Positions 32,569 to 41,238 of a stretch of 64,000 nt of DNA are shown piece after piece. The DNA lies in the NCBI RefSeq assembly GCF_018474005.1, contig NZ_JAHCSH010000005.1, positions 1-64,000 of the forward strand, read 5' to 3'. A program made the position numbers and the translations under genes. Position 1 is the first letter of the stretch, and each line of letters starts with the position of its first letter. The notes beneath the pieces are model-generated. The model made no database searches and was not told the origin of the DNA. It worked only from the letters and a program-made list of their open reading frames with translations. The DNA comes from Curvibacter sp. CHRR-16 (GTDB taxonomy: Bacteria; Pseudomonadota; Gammaproteobacteria; Burkholderiales; Burkholderiaceae_C).

Positions 32569-34734
32569 ATGCAGTCCCCTCTCATCACAGCGTACTATGT
32601 CTCCGCAGGCCTGTTTGCAATACAGGCCTTTTTTGTTGCGATGCTGGTAAGACCTAGCTTGCATGCTACGCAAACCCATTATGTGCGCGTAATGTGGAGC
32701 CAAGCGGGAATCAATCTTTTGTTCTGTGCACTCCAGTTGTGTACTGCTTGGCAGTATTCCAGCACTGATTTGGTGTCCGCACTATTGGCACACAAGTGGA
32801 TGAACACGTTTTATGTCGTTATCCCTCTGTTGGGGGTATTGACTATCGACAAAGTAGTGCGGTCGCCAGAATCGTCTCACTACAGCATTTTCTTTAGAGT
32901 GCTGGCAGCTTGGACTATGGTCTTGTTGGCTTACAACTGGTTGTCACCGTATGGCTATCGTTTTGACAGCATCGACGCCTCTGCGCGCGTGCTAATGCCA
33001 TGGGATGAGTCCTTGTTGCTGCTGCGTGGTGCTCCTTCTGTAGTGATTGATTTAGCGTGGTTGTCAGGTGTTTTTGCTATTTTGTATGTCCTGCGCATGG
33101 TCAGCATGGTTCACCATACGGGAGATAAACCAACGACTGTCTATCTGCTGGCTACGGTTACTCTGGTTTTGCTAACCACGGGTATAGATCGAGCCATTGA
33201 TGCCGGATTGTTGGATTTTCCGTATCTTGACGGCTTTGCTGTAGTACTGCTGTCTTTTGTTTGGTTCGCTTTATTGGGGCGGGATATTCGCAAAAGCTAC
33301 CAATACTATGCCAGCACCAAAGACAAGCTCTATCGTGAAATTGAGCAGATTAAAAGCTCTGATTTGGTCACGCATTTGCCCAATAGAGCAGGCACGCTGC
33401 AGTTGCTCAGACCATTGCTGGATCAGCATCGGGAGAACGGCACAGGCTTAGCGGTCTTTTTGCTTGATATCGACCGCATGGATGTGCTGCGTGGCACTTA
33501 TGGTCACGAAGCAGCAGATACCTTGTTGTCGTTGGTGGCAACGCGATTGACAGAACAAGTGCGGGATAGTGACTGGGTTGCGCGCGGTGCTGGAACCACC
33601 TTTGTTGTGGTGGCAACTGGCATGAAACGTGGCGCGTCTTTGCAGCAGTTGCATAGCCAAGCAGCACTGCAATTGCATGAAAAAATCAACTCGGTATTTG
33701 CATTGCCGTTTACCCTAGATGGTCACGAAATACGCCTGAGTAGCTATACCGGAGTTGCTTTGTATCCTGACAACGGCACTACAGCCGATAGTTTGTTGGC
33801 GTGTGCTGAGTTGGCGTTGCATGAAGCCAAGAACCAAAGCAGTACGGCTTTACAGGCTTTTTACCCCGAGTTGCGCAAGCAATTACGCAGCCAATTGGAA
33901 ATGGAAAGTGAATTGCAATTGGCAGTGCAGCGAGAACAGTTTGAACTGCACTACCAACCCCAAGTCTGTGCCGTAACAGGGCGTATCCAATGCATGGAGG
34001 CTTTGATACGTTGGCGTCATGCAAGTTGGGGTTGGGTGTCTCCAGCACAATTCATACCCTTGGCCGAAAATTTGGGATTGATTCACCCGATTGGTCATTG
34101 GGTGTTTCATACAGCTTGTCAGCAGTTGGTTGCGTGGCGCAAGCAGGGGCACCACGACTTGCGCATGGCCGTCAATTTGTCAGCCTATCAGCTAGACGCT
34201 CCGGAGTTGGTGGGCAATATCGAAAAGCTATTAGCAGATTATGGTTTGCCCAGCAATGCCTTGGAGCTTGAGGTAACTGAATCAGTGTTGCTGAAGAATC
34301 CGCAGCGAGCCATTGAACGGCTCCAGCGTTTGCGTCAACTGGGTGTGCGTTTGATGCTTGATGACTTCGGTACTGGCTATTCCTCACTAAGTTATTTGCG
34401 CGTTTTGCCAGTGCACGGTTTCAAGCTGGACAGGTCTTTTATTCAAAGCATTTCTGACAATAAAAAGGACATGGCTATCTGCTCCACGGCGATTGATTTG
34501 GCCAAAGTATTGGAGTTGGAAATAGTGGCTGAGGGAGTAGAGCAGTTCCGTCAAGCCGAGTTATTGCTGGAGAAAGGTTGTAGCAAATTCCAAGGCTATT
34601 GGTTCTCTCCACCCTTGAATGCAGACTCAGCAGGCCAATGCTTGCGATCGGTTGCTGCGCATTCATTTGCCCCCACAGGCTCCTTGGCGGCGGTAGAGTG
34701 CGGTAGTCCTCCGCTGCAGCCGCAAGCTGCGTAG
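32569..34734 (+). CDS. Membrane EAL-domain c-di-GMP phosphodiesterase with degenerate GGDEF
   Basis: 721 aa from the ATG at 32569 (a GTG at 32545 would add eight). An N-terminal membrane region of seven or so helices (to about residue 235) is followed by a GGDEF domain and an EAL domain. The GGDEF signature reads GAGTTF, so cyclase activity is unlikely. The EAL domain keeps the key elements: EALIRW, NLSAYQL, the Glu in ELEVTES, DDFGTGYSS and VAEGVE. Degradation of c-di-GMP, perhaps allosterically tuned by the degenerate domain, is the expected role. It ends 3 bp from the convergent argA. Confidence 0.85.
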   Translation: MQSPLITAYYVSAGLFAIQAFFVAMLVRPSLHATQTHYVRVMWSQAGINLLFCALQLCTAWQYSSTDLVSALLAHKWMNTFYVVIPLLGVLTIDKVVRSPESSHYSIFFRVLAAWTMVLLAYNWLSPYGYRFDSIDASARVLMPWDESLLLLRGAPSVVIDLAWLSGVFAILYVLRMVSMVHHTGDKPTTVYLLATVTLVLLTTGIDRAIDAGLLDFPYLDGFAVVLLSFVWFALLGRDIRKSYQYYASTKDKLYREIEQIKSSDLVTHLPNRAGTLQLLRPLLDQHRENGTGLAVFLLDIDRMDVLRGTYGHEAADTLLSLVATRLTEQVRDSDWVARGAGTTFVVVATGMKRGASLQQLHSQAALQLHEKINSVFALPFTLDGHEIRLSSYTGVALYPDNGTTADSLLACAELALHEAKNQSSTALQAFYPELRKQLRSQLEMESELQLAVQREQFELHYQPQVCAVTGRIQCMEALIRWRHASWGWVSPAQFIPLAENLGLIHPIGHWVFHTACQQLVAWRKQGHHDLRMAVNLSAYQLDAPELVGNIEKLLADYGLPSNALELEVTESVLLKNPQRAIERLQRLRQLGVRLMLDDFGTGYSSLSYLRVLPVHGFKLDRSFIQSISDNKKDMAICSTAIDLAKVLELEIVAEGVEQFRQAELLLEKGCSKFQGYWFSPPLNADSAGQCLRSVAAHSFAPTGSLAAVECGSPPLQPQAA

Positions 34735-34737
34735 CCG

Positions 34738-36084
34738 TTAAAGTTTTTTCACCAATACTTGGCTGCGCCTGTCCCAGTTGTATTTGCGTTTACGCGCTTC
34801 GGGTAGCCAGTCTGGATCTACGGGCGCAAACCCGCGTTTGATGAACCAGTGCATGGTGCGAGTGGTCAGCACAAAAATGCTTTCTAGGCCGGATGCTTTG
34901 GCACGTTGTTCTATGCGCTTGAGTACGCGTTCACCATCACCTTGACCTTGTACTTCCGGGGACACCGTCAGCGCGGCCATTTCAGCGGTTTTTTCTTCTG
35001 GGTAAGGGTAGAGCGCCGCGCATGCGAATATCACCCCATCGTGTTCCAAGATCGTGTACTGGTCAATGTCGCGTTCAATTTCGGTGCGACTGCGTTTGAC
35101 CAAAGTCCCGTCTTTTTCAAACGGCTCAATGAGCTGCAAGATGCCCCCCACATCATCGGATGTTGCTTCGCGCAGCTCTTCCAGCTTTTCATCCACCACC
35201 ATGGTGCCAATGCCATCGTGCACATACACCTCTAGCAAGATGGAGCCATCTACGGAGAACGGGATGATGTGACTGCGCTCCACCCCCGATTTGCACGCCG
35301 TGACACAGTGCTGCAGGTAAAAACCCACATCGGTTGGCAGGTTGGCAGGGGGGAGGTCACGCAACAAGCGCTCGGCTTGGGCCAGTGGTAACTCGGTGTC
35401 TATGGGATTGTCTTCGCCAGCAGGCTCCATAGGCCGCATGCGAATACCGGGTACTTCGGTAATGAAGATCAGTTTGTCCGCCTGCAATTCGGTGGCTACG
35501 GAGGTGGCAACTTCTTCCATGGCCAAGTTAAAAGCTTCACCCGTAGGCGAAAAACCAAAAGGCGATAGCAGTACCAAAGCCCCCATATCGAGCGAACGCA
35601 TGATGCCGGCTGTATCCACCTTGCGCACCAAACCGCTGTGCTGAAAGTCCACGCCATCCACAATGCCCACAGGGCGTGCCGTGATGAAGTTGCCCGATAT
35701 CACCCGCACGGTGGAGCCTGCCATGGGCGTATTGGGTAGCCCTTGGCTGAAGGCTGCTTCAATCTCATAGCGCAACTGACCCGCAGCCTCTTGGGCGCAG
35801 TCCAAGGCCACTTCGTCGGTGATGCGTATGCCACGGCTATAGCGTGGCTCATGTCCTTTGGCTTTGAGTTGTTCATTGACCTGCGGGCGAAAGCCATGCA
35901 CCAGCACAATGCGCACCCCCATGCTCTGGATCAGTGCCAAGTCTTGTACCAAGTTAGGCAGCTTTCCTGCTGCAATCGCTTCGCCAGCCAGTCCAATCAC
36001 AAAAGTTTGGTGTCGAAATTTGTGGATGTAGGGGGCTACAGAACGAAACCACGGGACAAAAGTGAAGTTGAAAACAGAGGTCAT
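34738..36084 (-). CDS. argA: Amino-acid N-acetyltransferase (N-acetylglutamate synthase)
   Basis: 448 aa. An N-terminal amino-acid-kinase-like domain (FVIGLAGEAIAAG and IVLVHGFRPQVNEQL) is fused to a C-terminal GNAT domain with the acetyl-CoA motif VQGQGDGERVL. This is the classic two-domain ArgA that starts arginine biosynthesis and is feedback-inhibited by arginine through the kinase-like domain. Confidence 0.95.
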   Translation of the reverse strand: MTSVFNFTFVPWFRSVAPYIHKFRHQTFVIGLAGEAIAAGKLPNLVQDLALIQSMGVRIVLVHGFRPQVNEQLKAKGHEPRYSRGIRITDEVALDCAQEAAGQLRYEIEAAFSQGLPNTPMAGSTVRVISGNFITARPVGIVDGVDFQHSGLVRKVDTAGIMRSLDMGALVLLSPFGFSPTGEAFNLAMEEVATSVATELQADKLIFITEVPGIRMRPMEPAGEDNPIDTELPLAQAERLLRDLPPANLPTDVGFYLQHCVTACKSGVERSHIIPFSVDGSILLEVYVHDGIGTMVVDEKLEELREATSDDVGGILQLIEPFEKDGTLVKRSRTEIERDIDQYTILEHDGVIFACAALYPYPEEKTAEMAALTVSPEVQGQGDGERVLKRIEQRAKASGLESIFVLTTRTMHWFIKRGFAPVDPDWLPEARKRKYNWDRRSQVLVKKL

Positions 36085-36176
36085 CGCAATCGGAACGGTG
36101 GGATAGAACTGTCAATCAAGGACAATGCGGGCAATGTAGCACGCAGTGTGCGTGCTACTTGTCTGGAGTACTGCAA

Positions 36177-36785
36177 ATGTTGATCGAATTAGAAAGCTGC
36201 CAGCTGGTGCTGGTGGATTACCAAACCAAACTCACTCCTGCTTTGTTTGAGTCGCAGTTGGTGTTAGCCAACGCCCAGCGATTGACCCAATGGGCCAACT
36301 TGTTGGGTGTCCCTGCTTTTTATACCGAGCAAAATCCTTCTAAGCTGGGCGCGACAGAAGCCCCTTTGTTGCAAGCCTTGCAGGAGGCGAATGCCAAATC
36401 TTTGGCCAAGATGCAGTTCAGTGCGGTGGAAGAAGGTTTGGTCGAAATGCTACGCCCAGCGCCCAAAGCCCCACAAGGCAACGCACGCAGCTTGCCCAAA
36501 CATTTGCAAAAACCTGCTGCTCCTCAGCGCAATGCCGTGGTACTGGCCGGGGTGGAAGCACACATTTGTTTGTTGCAAACAGCATTGGATCTGCTGGAAG
36601 AAGAGTTTGACGTGTGGGTTGTTACCGACGCCTGCACCTCGCGCACCGAGCGCAACCGCGACGCTGCTTTTGACCGTTTGGCAGCAGCGGGTGCGGAACT
36701 GGTTACCACCGAGATGGTGGGCTTTGAATGGGTGCGTACAGCAGAACACCCGGATTTCAAGGCTATGCAAGCCTTGATCAAATAA
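36177..36785 (+). CDS. Isochorismatase-like (YcaC-type) hydrolase
   Basis: 202 aa. Catalytic triad Asp14 (LVLVDYQTKL), Lys78 (LAKMQF) and Cys131 (EAHICLLQ). A Lys/Pro-rich insertion of roughly 25 aa before the Cys strand (about 93-118) is unusual among the family. The YcaC-like group has no firmly assigned substrate. It is divergent from argA and convergent with the glutaredoxin-like gene. Confidence 0.75.
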   Translation: MLIELESCQLVLVDYQTKLTPALFESQLVLANAQRLTQWANLLGVPAFYTEQNPSKLGATEAPLLQALQEANAKSLAKMQFSAVEEGLVEMLRPAPKAPQGNARSLPKHLQKPAAPQRNAVVLAGVEAHICLLQTALDLLEEEFDVWVVTDACTSRTERNRDAAFDRLAAAGAELVTTEMVGFEWVRTAEHPDFKAMQALIK

Positions 36786-36792
36786 GGCGCTT

Positions 36793-37467
36793 CTAAAAAA
36801 TGATGCCTGCCGGGTTGTTGGGGTTGCTGGCAGGCTGTGATGGCGCACTTGCTGCAGCAGGTTTACTGTCAGTCGTATTGCCTTTGGTGGCTTGCTCTGT
36901 TTCGGCAGCGGGTGCCAGAGGGCTGGCAGCCGGGTAAACGTAGCTGCGAGGCAGCATGGACTGCGCGGGGTAGCCCGCAGCATCCAAATACGAGCGCCAT
37001 TCGCTCTCGGCATAGCCTTTGAGTTTTTGGCCGCCAATGGTCACGAATGGCATGTTGTTCCCACCGCTCAAACGGCGAAATGCCTCGCCATCGGCTTGCG
37101 TGCTCACCGTTCTCTCGGTGAAGGGTATGCCCCGACTTTTGAGCATGCTTCGAGCCATGTCGCAGGGGCCGCAATCTTTGCTGCTGTACAGCACCACAGG
37201 ATAGCGTCCTGCAGCTTGGCGCAATTCGTAGGGGAGTTGGTTCAGGTTCTCGTTCGGGTTGCTACCCAGCACCGACATCGACTTGTTTTGCGCCGCAGTG
37301 GTGGTGGGCTTGTCGGTGAAGGTGATTTTTCCGTCAGAGTCTATGATTTTGTAAACCGTTTGGGCCTGTGCTGAGCCAGCTACCAATAGACAACAAACAG
37401 CCAGTAGGCATGCAGCAAGCCCGTTGGTGGGGGCAGTGGTGGTGCCATGTGATGAGCAGTTTGTCAT
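36793..37467 (-). CDS. Exported DUF4124–glutaredoxin-like protein
   Basis: 224 aa. A signal peptide (to about residue 36) and a DUF4124 segment (TVYKIIDSDGKITFTDKP) are followed by a glutaredoxin/thioredoxin-like fold with the redox motif CGPC (VLYSSKDCGPCDMA) and the cis-Pro MPFVTI. An Ala/Pro-rich tail ends the protein. The combination suggests a periplasmic thiol oxidoreductase; its partner is unknown. Confidence 0.75.
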   Translation of the reverse strand: MTNCSSHGTTTAPTNGLAACLLAVCCLLVAGSAQAQTVYKIIDSDGKITFTDKPTTTAAQNKSMSVLGSNPNENLNQLPYELRQAAGRYPVVLYSSKDCGPCDMARSMLKSRGIPFTERTVSTQADGEAFRRLSGGNNMPFVTIGGQKLKGYAESEWRSYLDAAGYPAQSMLPRSYVYPAASPLAPAAETEQATKGNTTDSKPAAASAPSQPASNPNNPAGIIF

Positions 37468-37512
37468 AGTGTGTCCAACTCCCAGTATCGCAGTAGTGTT
37501 TTATAAAAATGC

Positions 37513-39588
37513 CTAGTGCGTTGCTGTGTCTCCCATGCCTTGGTGGCGTAGCAATGCATCCAGCGCGGGTTCACGGCCACGGAAAGCTTTGAAGGACTCC
37601 ATGGCAGGGCGACTGCCGCCAGCTTCCAAAATGGCTTGGCGGTATTGTCTTGCGGTTTGCGGGTTGATGCCACCCTCAGGTGTTGTAGTTTCCTCAAAAG
37701 CGGCGTAGGCATCGGCACTGAGCACCTCTGCCCATTTGTAGCTGTAGTAGCCTGCAGCGTAGCCCCCGGCAAAGATATGGCTGAAGGTATTGGGAGTACG
37801 TGCCCAGCGCGGGCTTTCCAGAACGGCTACTTCCAACTTCACCACCTCCAGCAGCGCCATGTAGTTCACGTTGGGGGTGACTTGGCTGTGCAGCAGCATG
37901 TCAAAGAGCGAAAACTCGATCTGTCGCACGGTTTGCATGCCGCTTTGGAAGTTTTTGGCGGCCAGCATTTTGTCGTACAGACTGCGGGGCAGTGGTTCGC
38001 CGGTTTGCGCGTGGCCGCTCAGACGCTGTAGCACCGACCATTCCCAGCAGAAGTTCTCCATGAATTGGCTTGGCAACTCCACCGCATCCCATTCCACGCC
38101 ATTGATACCGGCCACATCGCGCTCGTCCACTTGGGTGAGCAGGTGGTGCAGGCCATGGCCGAATTCGTGGAACAGGGTGATGACGTCGTCGTGGGCCAGC
38201 AAACCAGTTGGTGCGAAGTTGCACACCAAGTGGGCTACGGGTGTTTGCAACTGGCCAGTGTCAGGGCGTAGCCAGCGGCAGCGCACATCGTCCATCCACG
38301 CGCCGCCGCGTTTGCCGGTACGGGCAATGGGGTCGAGGTAGAAGTGGCCAATGAGTTGCGCGCCTTGCGCTGTGGGGCGCTCTAGGCGGTAAAAACGCAC
38401 ATCAGGGTGCCACACTGGCGCGCTATCGGCACTGATGACCACATCAAACAGCTCTTGCACCAAGTCGAACAGACCCGCCAACACCTTGTCGGCCGTGAAG
38501 TACTGTTTCACCTCTTGCTCGCTGAAGGCGTAGCGTGCTTCCTTGAGCTTCTCGCCCACGTAGGTCCAGTCCCATGGCTGTGGATCGCTCAGTCCCAACT
38601 CGCTGGCAAAGGCGCGCAGTTCTTGCACATCGCGCTCGGCGTAGGGGCGTGCTTTGGCAGCCAAATCGCGCAGGAAGACCACCACATCGGTGGCCGAGTT
38701 AGCCATTTTGGGCACCACGGACAGCTCACCATAGTGGTGGTAGCCCAGCAACTTGGCTTCTTCGTCGCGCAGTGCCAGCAGCTCGGTGATGACGGGTGCA
38801 TTGTCCAACTTGGCCAAGTCTTCGGCACTCATGCCGGGGGCTTGGTCGGAGGCCCGGGTTACATAGGCGCGGTAGAGTTTTTCGCGCAGGGCACTGCTGT
38901 GGGCGAACTGCATCACGGGCAGGTAGCACGGCATTTTCAGCGTCAGCTTGTAGCCGTCTTGGCCGTCGGCTTGGGCTTGTTCGCGCGCGGTTTGCAATAC
39001 ATCGTCGGGAATGCCTGCTACCTCGTCAGCGCCCGCGTAGTAGGCAAAGCGGTCGGTGGCATCCAGTGTGTTTTCGCTGAATTTTTGGCCCAGTGCGGCT
39101 TGGCGTTCTTGGATGGCGGCAAAGCGCTCGCGCTGCGCTCCTTGCAGTTCGGCGCCACCGAGCACAAAGCCGCGTTTGGCATTGCGCAGGGCTTGTTGTT
39201 GGGCTGGGGTGAGTTGTTGCTCATCCAGCGCTTTGTACTTGGCGTACAGCGCCTCGCTAGCACCCAAGCGGGTCCAGAAATCGGTCACTTTGGGCAGGCA
39301 GGTGTTGATGGCGGCGCGCAGCTCGGGCGTGTCCATCACGCTGTTGAGGTGGTTGGCAGCGCCCCAGGCCACACTCAGGCGCTCAGTGGCCACATCCAAT
39401 ACGGTGCTCATGGCTTTCCAGTCGGCGGGGAAGTCGTTGGCCGTTACGGTTTGCAGGGCTTGCTCGGCATCTGCCAGCAGGGTGTCGATAGCGTTTTCCA
39501 AATGCTCCGGACGGATCGCGTCAAACGCAGGCAAGTGGCTGGTGTGCAAGAGAGGGTTGTTGGCAGCAGAGGCGGTGGTTGTGGTCAT
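37513..39588 (-). CDS. prlC: M3-family oligopeptidase A-like metallopeptidase
   Basis: 691 aa, family length. The zinc motif HEFGH begins at His474 and the downstream Glu ligand is in AGINGVEWDAVELPSQ. Degrades short peptides in the cytoplasm, including signal peptide remnants. It is followed on the minus strand by a separate thiol protein gene and preceded by folD (20 bp apart). Confidence 0.95.
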   Translation of the reverse strand: MTTTTASAANNPLLHTSHLPAFDAIRPEHLENAIDTLLADAEQALQTVTANDFPADWKAMSTVLDVATERLSVAWGAANHLNSVMDTPELRAAINTCLPKVTDFWTRLGASEALYAKYKALDEQQLTPAQQQALRNAKRGFVLGGAELQGAQRERFAAIQERQAALGQKFSENTLDATDRFAYYAGADEVAGIPDDVLQTAREQAQADGQDGYKLTLKMPCYLPVMQFAHSSALREKLYRAYVTRASDQAPGMSAEDLAKLDNAPVITELLALRDEEAKLLGYHHYGELSVVPKMANSATDVVVFLRDLAAKARPYAERDVQELRAFASELGLSDPQPWDWTYVGEKLKEARYAFSEQEVKQYFTADKVLAGLFDLVQELFDVVISADSAPVWHPDVRFYRLERPTAQGAQLIGHFYLDPIARTGKRGGAWMDDVRCRWLRPDTGQLQTPVAHLVCNFAPTGLLAHDDVITLFHEFGHGLHHLLTQVDERDVAGINGVEWDAVELPSQFMENFCWEWSVLQRLSGHAQTGEPLPRSLYDKMLAAKNFQSGMQTVRQIEFSLFDMLLHSQVTPNVNYMALLEVVKLEVAVLESPRWARTPNTFSHIFAGGYAAGYYSYKWAEVLSADAYAAFEETTTPEGGINPQTARQYRQAILEAGGSRPAMESFKAFRGREPALDALLRHQGMGDTATH

Positions 39589-39608
39589 GGCGTGTATTCC
39601 GTGCGTAA

Positions 39609-40502
39609 TTAGCCTTGTTGGGTGGCCAAACGTTCCACCGCTTCCAAGGTGTTGACCAACAGCATGGTAATGGTCATGGGGCCAACCCCGCCGGGGACAG
39701 GGGTGATGTAGCCGGCGACTTGTTTGACGCCGTCAAAGTCCACATCGCCGCAGAGCTTGCCTTCGTCATTGCGGTTCATGCCCACGTCGATCACCACCGC
39801 GCCGGGTTTGACCATGTCGGCGGTCAGGACGTTGCGCTTGCCGACGGCTGCTACCACGATGTCGGCCTGGCGCGTCATGGCACCCAAGTCGGCTGTGCCG
39901 CTGTGCGTCACGGTCACGGTGGCGTTGGCCGCCAGCAGCATCATGGCCATGGGTTTTCCGACGATGTTGGAGCGACCAATCACCACGGCGTGCTTGCCGC
40001 GCAAATCTTTCATGCCGATGGATTCGAGCATCTTCATGCACCCGTAGGGGGTGCAGGCCTTAAAGCCCACTTCGCCCACCATCAGTGCGCCCGCACTGGC
40101 GATGTGAAAGCCGTCCACGTCTTTGAGTGGGGAGATGGCTTCAATAACCTTGTGATCGTCGATGTGCTTGGGCAGAGGCAATTGCACCAAGATGCCGTGG
40201 ATGCTGGGATCGTTGTTGAGTGCTTCCACACGGGCCAGCAGCTCGGCCTCGGTCATGCTGGCGTCGTATTTTTCCAGCACGGAGTGAAAACCGACGTCTT
40301 CACAGGCTTTGACCTTGTTGCGCACATAAACCTGGCTGGCGGGGTTGTCGCCGACCAGCACCACGGCCAAACCGGGTTTGAAACCCTTGGCCGATAGCTC
40401 GGCAGTGCGCTCTGCGACTTGGGCGCGCACTTGCTTGGACAGGGCGTTGCCGTCGATCAGTTGGGCAGAAGTGGTGCTAGGGGCGGGGGCGGATGGTGTC
40501 AT
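39609..40502 (-). CDS. folD: Methylenetetrahydrofolate dehydrogenase/cyclohydrolase FolD
   Basis: 297 aa. Conserved [13 protein letters not shown] with the catalytic Lys, [10 protein letters not shown] and the NADP-binding [13 protein letters not shown] are all present. Interconverts 5,10-methylene-THF and 10-formyl-THF. The upstream minus-strand terminator of the two-component operon lies at 40519-40556. Confidence 0.95.
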   Translation of the reverse strand: MTPSAPAPSTTSAQLIDGNALSKQVRAQVAERTAELSAKGFKPGLAVVLVGDNPASQVYVRNKVKACEDVGFHSVLEKYDASMTEAELLARVEALNNDPSIHGILVQLPLPKHIDDHKVIEAISPLKDVDGFHIASAGALMVGEVGFKACTPYGCMKMLESIGMKDLRGKHAVVIGRSNIVGKPMAMMLLAANATVTVTHSGTADLGAMTRQADIVVAAVGKRNVLTADMVKPGAVVIDVGMNRNDEGKLCGDVDFDGVKQVAGYITPVPGGVGPMTITMLLVNTLEAVERLATQQG

Positions 40503-40518
40503 GGTCGTCGTACTCTGG

Positions 40519-40556
40519 AAAAAGGAAAACGCCCGCAGCAGGCGCTTAACGGGCGT
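40519..40556 (-). terminator. Terminator after the two-component operon
   Basis: On the minus strand ACGCCCG pairs with CGGGCGT across a 14-base loop and is followed by TTTTCCTTTTT. Confidence 0.6.
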
Positions 40557-40561
40557 GTGTT

Positions 40562-40578
40562 GCTATAAAAGTGATAGC
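40562..40578. repeat. Dispersed 17-bp palindrome, intergenic copy
   Basis: GCTATAAAAGTGATAGC followed by TGCTAC, between folD and the response regulator gene. Confidence 0.6.
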
Positions 40579-40595
40579 TGCTACAGCATGTGGAA

Positions 40596-41222
40596 TCAGG
40601 CTTTGGGGGCGTTTTGGCCCAAAGCAATCTTGAGCAGGTCGGCCACGGTATTGGCACCCAGCTTTTCCATGATGTTGGCGCGGTGCGCTTCCACGGTCTT
40701 GATGCTGATGCCCAAATCGTCGGCGATTTGTTTGTTCAAACGGCCTGCCACGATGCGCTCTAGCACTTGGCTTTCGCGCAAGGTCAGCTTGGAGAGCAGG
40801 GCGTCGCGGTTGGCCGCTTGCTGGTGTTCAGCAAAGGCGTCCTTGGCCACGTCTAGCATGCGCTCCACCAGCGGCACCAGTTGTTCTTCGTTGAAAGGCT
40901 TTTGGATGAAATCCATAGCGCCTTTTTTCATGCTGTCCACCGCCATGGGGACATCGCCATGGCCGGTAATGAAGACGATGGGCAGCGGTGACTTGGCTTC
41001 CATCAGGCGGGTTTGCAGTTCCAACCCGGTCATGCCGCCCATGCGCACATCGGCAATCAGGCAGGCCACTTCGCGGGTGTCGTAGCGGGCGAGGAAGGTT
41101 TCTGCCGAGTCAAAGCACCGCACGCGGTAGCCTTTGCCCTCCAGCAACCACTGCAGTGAGTCGCGCACTGCTTCATCGTCATCGACAACGTATACCGTAC
41201 CTTTTTTTGGAATCAAGCTCAT
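40596..41222 (-). CDS. FixJ/NarL-type response regulator
   Basis: 208 aa. A receiver domain (VDDDEAVRDSLQWL; phosphoacceptor Asp in CLIADVRM; Lys in FIQKPF) is followed by a LuxR-type helix-turn-helix (LTLRESQVLERIVAGRLNKQ). Co-transcribed with the upstream sensor kinase (16 bp apart). The divergent aceE operon is a natural candidate target. Confidence 0.9.
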   Translation of the reverse strand: MSLIPKKGTVYVVDDDEAVRDSLQWLLEGKGYRVRCFDSAETFLARYDTREVACLIADVRMGGMTGLELQTRLMEAKSPLPIVFITGHGDVPMAVDSMKKGAMDFIQKPFNEEQLVPLVERMLDVAKDAFAEHQQAANRDALLSKLTLRESQVLERIVAGRLNKQIADDLGISIKTVEAHRANIMEKLGANTVADLLKIALGQNAPKA

Positions 41223-41238
41223 GGGTAGTCCGTGTTCC

